Below are positions 62,550 through 64,000 of a DNA stretch of 64,000 nt, one piece after another; position 1 is the first letter of the stretch; every line of letters starts with the position of its first letter. The notes beneath the pieces were generated by a model that made no database searches, was not told where the DNA came from, and saw only the letters and a program-made list of their open reading frames with translations. The stretch is from Asticcacaulis sp. AC466 (GTDB lineage: Bacteria; Pseudomonadota; Alphaproteobacteria; Caulobacterales; Caulobacteraceae), in assembly GCF_000495815.1 (NCBI RefSeq), contig NZ_AWGE01000012.1:1-64000 (forward strand), given 5' to 3'. A program made the position numbers and the translations under genes.

Positions 62550-64000
62550 GCACACAGACGGAAAAACCTGAAAACGACTCCCCGTCCGATGGGCCCTTGC
62601 TCGACCTGACCGATTCCGCGGTCAAGAAATTCATTAAGGCCGCCAAGGCGCGCGGCTATGTTACGATGGATGAGCTGAACAAGGTTCTGCCATCGGAAGA
62701 ATTTACGTCGGAACAAATCGAAGACACCCTGGCCATGCTCACCGAAATGGGCGTGAATGTCATCGAGTCCGAGGAAGAAGCTGCCGAGGGCGGCGAAGTC
62801 GTGGTTCGCGAAGAGGCCGGCGCGGTGGTGGAAACCACCAAGACGTCGAACTATGACCGCACCGACGACCCCGTCCGCATGTATCTGCGTGAAATGGGAT
62901 CGGTCGAGCTGCTGAGCCGCGAGGGCGAAATCGCCATCGCCAAGCGCATCGAAGCCGGCCGTGACACCATGATCCGGGGCCTGTGCGAAAGCGCCCTGAC
63001 CTTCGAAGCCATCATGATCTGGCGTGAGGAACTGGGCTCCGGCCGCATTCTGTTACGTGAAATCATCGATCTGGAAGGCACTTACGGCGGCGGTCCGTCG
63101 GAAGGCCCGCCTCCGGGCGCTCTGGGCGAAGAGGTTGAAGGCGAAGAGGCCGACATTGTCGTTCCGGCCCGCGCCGCGCCCGCGCCGGTGGTCAAGGCGC
63201 CGGAACCGCCCAAACCCGTCGAAACCATGGCTGTCGTGGAAGCCAAGCCCGTCGAGCCCAAAAAACCCAAGGGCGAGGACGACGAGGACGACGACTACGT
63301 CCCGATGGACGAAGAAGAAAAGAAGCCCGAGCCCGAAGAAGAAGACGACGACGACTTCGATGACGGCGCAGGCCCTTCGGTGTCGGCCATGGAATCGGAA
63401 CTGCGTGACGGCGTGATGGCGACACTTGACGCCATTGCCGGCGAGTTCGAAATCTATCGCGACACCCAGGAAAAGCTGCTCAGCGCCAAGCTCAAGGGCG
63501 AGCCCGTCGATCCGGCTGACAAGGCCGCCTATGACGAGGTCACCTCGACCATCACCCGTCACCTGAAGACGCTCAAGCTCAACAACCAGCGGATCGAAGC
63601 CCTGGTCGAACAGCTTTACGGCATCAACAAGAAGCTGATGGGCCTGGAAGGCCGCCTGCTGCGCCTGGCCGACAGCTACGGCATTTCGCGCACGGAATTC
63701 CTTCAGGCCTACTATTCGCGTGAACTCGATCCGCAATGGACCGACAAGGTGCGCGATATGGGCATCCGCTGGCAGAAGTTCGTCGACAACGACTCCGGCG
63801 CGGTCAACCGCATTCGCGGCGAAGTGACGCAACTGGCCACCGACATGGGCGTGGCGGTCGATGACTTCCGCCGCATCGTCGGCACCGTTCAAAAGGGCGA
63901 GCGCGAAGCCCGTCAGGCCAAGACCGAAATGGTCGAAGCCAACCTGCGCCTCGTTATCTCGATCGCCAAAAAGTACACCAATCGCGGCCTGCAATTCCTC
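62546..64000 (+). CDS. rpoD: RNA polymerase primary sigma factor, 5' part (3' end outside window)
   Basis: The visible 485 residues begin MSTQTEKPENDSPSDGPLLD. Region 1.1 is KKFIKAAKARGYVTMDELNKVLPSEEFTSEQ, region 1.2 is DPVRMYLREMGSVELLSREGEIAIAKRIEAG, and the sequence stops inside region 2 (EANLRLVISIAKKYTNRGLQF). A long non-conserved insert includes an acidic stretch (GEDDEDDDYVPMDEEEKKPE, then EEEDDDDFDDG). This sigma factor directs general transcription. The start is fixed by region 1.1 similarity; it has no good ribosome binding site of its own but overlaps the five-codon leader. Confidence 0.95.
   Translation, partial: MSTQTEKPENDSPSDGPLLDLTDSAVKKFIKAAKARGYVTMDELNKVLPSEEFTSEQIEDTLAMLTEMGVNVIESEEEAAEGGEVVVREEAGAVVETTKTSNYDRTDDPVRMYLREMGSVELLSREGEIAIAKRIEAGRDTMIRGLCESALTFEAIMIWREELGSGRILLREIIDLEGTYGGGPSEGPPPGALGEEVEGEEADIVVPARAAPAPVVKAPEPPKPVETMAVVEAKPVEPKKPKGEDDEDDDYVPMDEEEKKPEPEEEDDDDFDDGAGPSVSAMESELRDGVMATLDAIAGEFEIYRDTQEKLLSAKLKGEPVDPADKAAYDEVTSTITRHLKTLKLNNQRIEALVEQLYGINKKLMGLEGRLLRLADSYGISRTEFLQAYYSRELDPQWTDKVRDMGIRWQKFVDNDSGAVNRIRGEVTQLATDMGVAVDDFRRIVGTVQKGEREARQAKTEMVEANLRLVISIAKKYTNRGLQFL

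Overview
The window looks like a chromosomal segment of an alphaproteobacterium, most likely from the Caulobacterales (an Asticcacaulis- or Caulobacter-like organism). This is inferred from gene order (ffs-dnaX-ybaB-recR, rmuC/def-fmt-truA-dapE, rodZ-ispG, carA-carB-greA, dnaG-rpoD), from an RpoD with a long acidic insert, from TonB/OmpA/SapC envelope proteins, and from two perfect TTAA-N7-TTAA sequences of the type bound by the cell-cycle regulator CtrA. No tRNA, rRNA, prophage, transposase or CRISPR array was found.

Layout. 1-3367: 3' end of an OmpA-family gene, a long regulated spacer and a TonB-dependent receptor. 3548-5529: agmatine deiminase and N-carbamoylputrescine amidase, which together turn agmatine into putrescine. 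5585-7753: a lipoprotein, then rsuA and an RsmC-like 16S rRNA methyltransferase on the minus strand. 7826-10715: a GH13 alpha-glucosidase and an exported PL10 pectate lyase. 10848-13899: SRP RNA, dnaX, ybaB, recR. 14123-19517: queuosine-precursor transporter, rmuC, def, fmt, truA, dapE. 19654-22426: MFS exporter and an M23 endopeptidase. 22989-28353: a YdbH/YnbE/YdbL-type envelope lipid-transport set, split by a minus-strand potassium channel. 28558-33896: acyltransferase-3 protein, CHAP amidase, CorA transporter, Zur, SapC, hotdog protein. 34060-38804: rodZ, ispG and a CHASE4-GGDEF-EAL protein. 39011-42970: GST, prfA, two small membrane proteins coupled to a MOSC protein, gpmA. 42992-46006: a repeat-flanked, frameshifted DUF559 gene that runs in frame into a RibD-like deaminase, then pentapeptide-repeat and EVE-domain proteins. 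46215-50099: hsp20 with a ROSE-like RNA thermometer, trxB, GlsB-like protein, ELM1-like protein, greA. 50319-60276: tandem DUF6311-like membrane proteins lying between greA and carB, then carB and carA separated by a 787-base spacer. 60546-64000: dnaG and the 5' part of rpoD.

Most of the window is housekeeping. The most informative signals lie between or across genes: the split YdbH/YnbE/YdbL locus, the DUF559-RibD read-through, an acyltransferase lacking its signature histidine, CtrA-type boxes beside a wall-hydrolase/YdbH promoter region and beside a c-di-GMP gene, the hsp20 thermometer, a five-codon leader overlapping rpoD, and a hairpin covering the fmt ribosome binding site. DnaX and DnaG both lack the ligands of their usual zinc sites. 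No clearly novel multigene defence or mobile system was seen.
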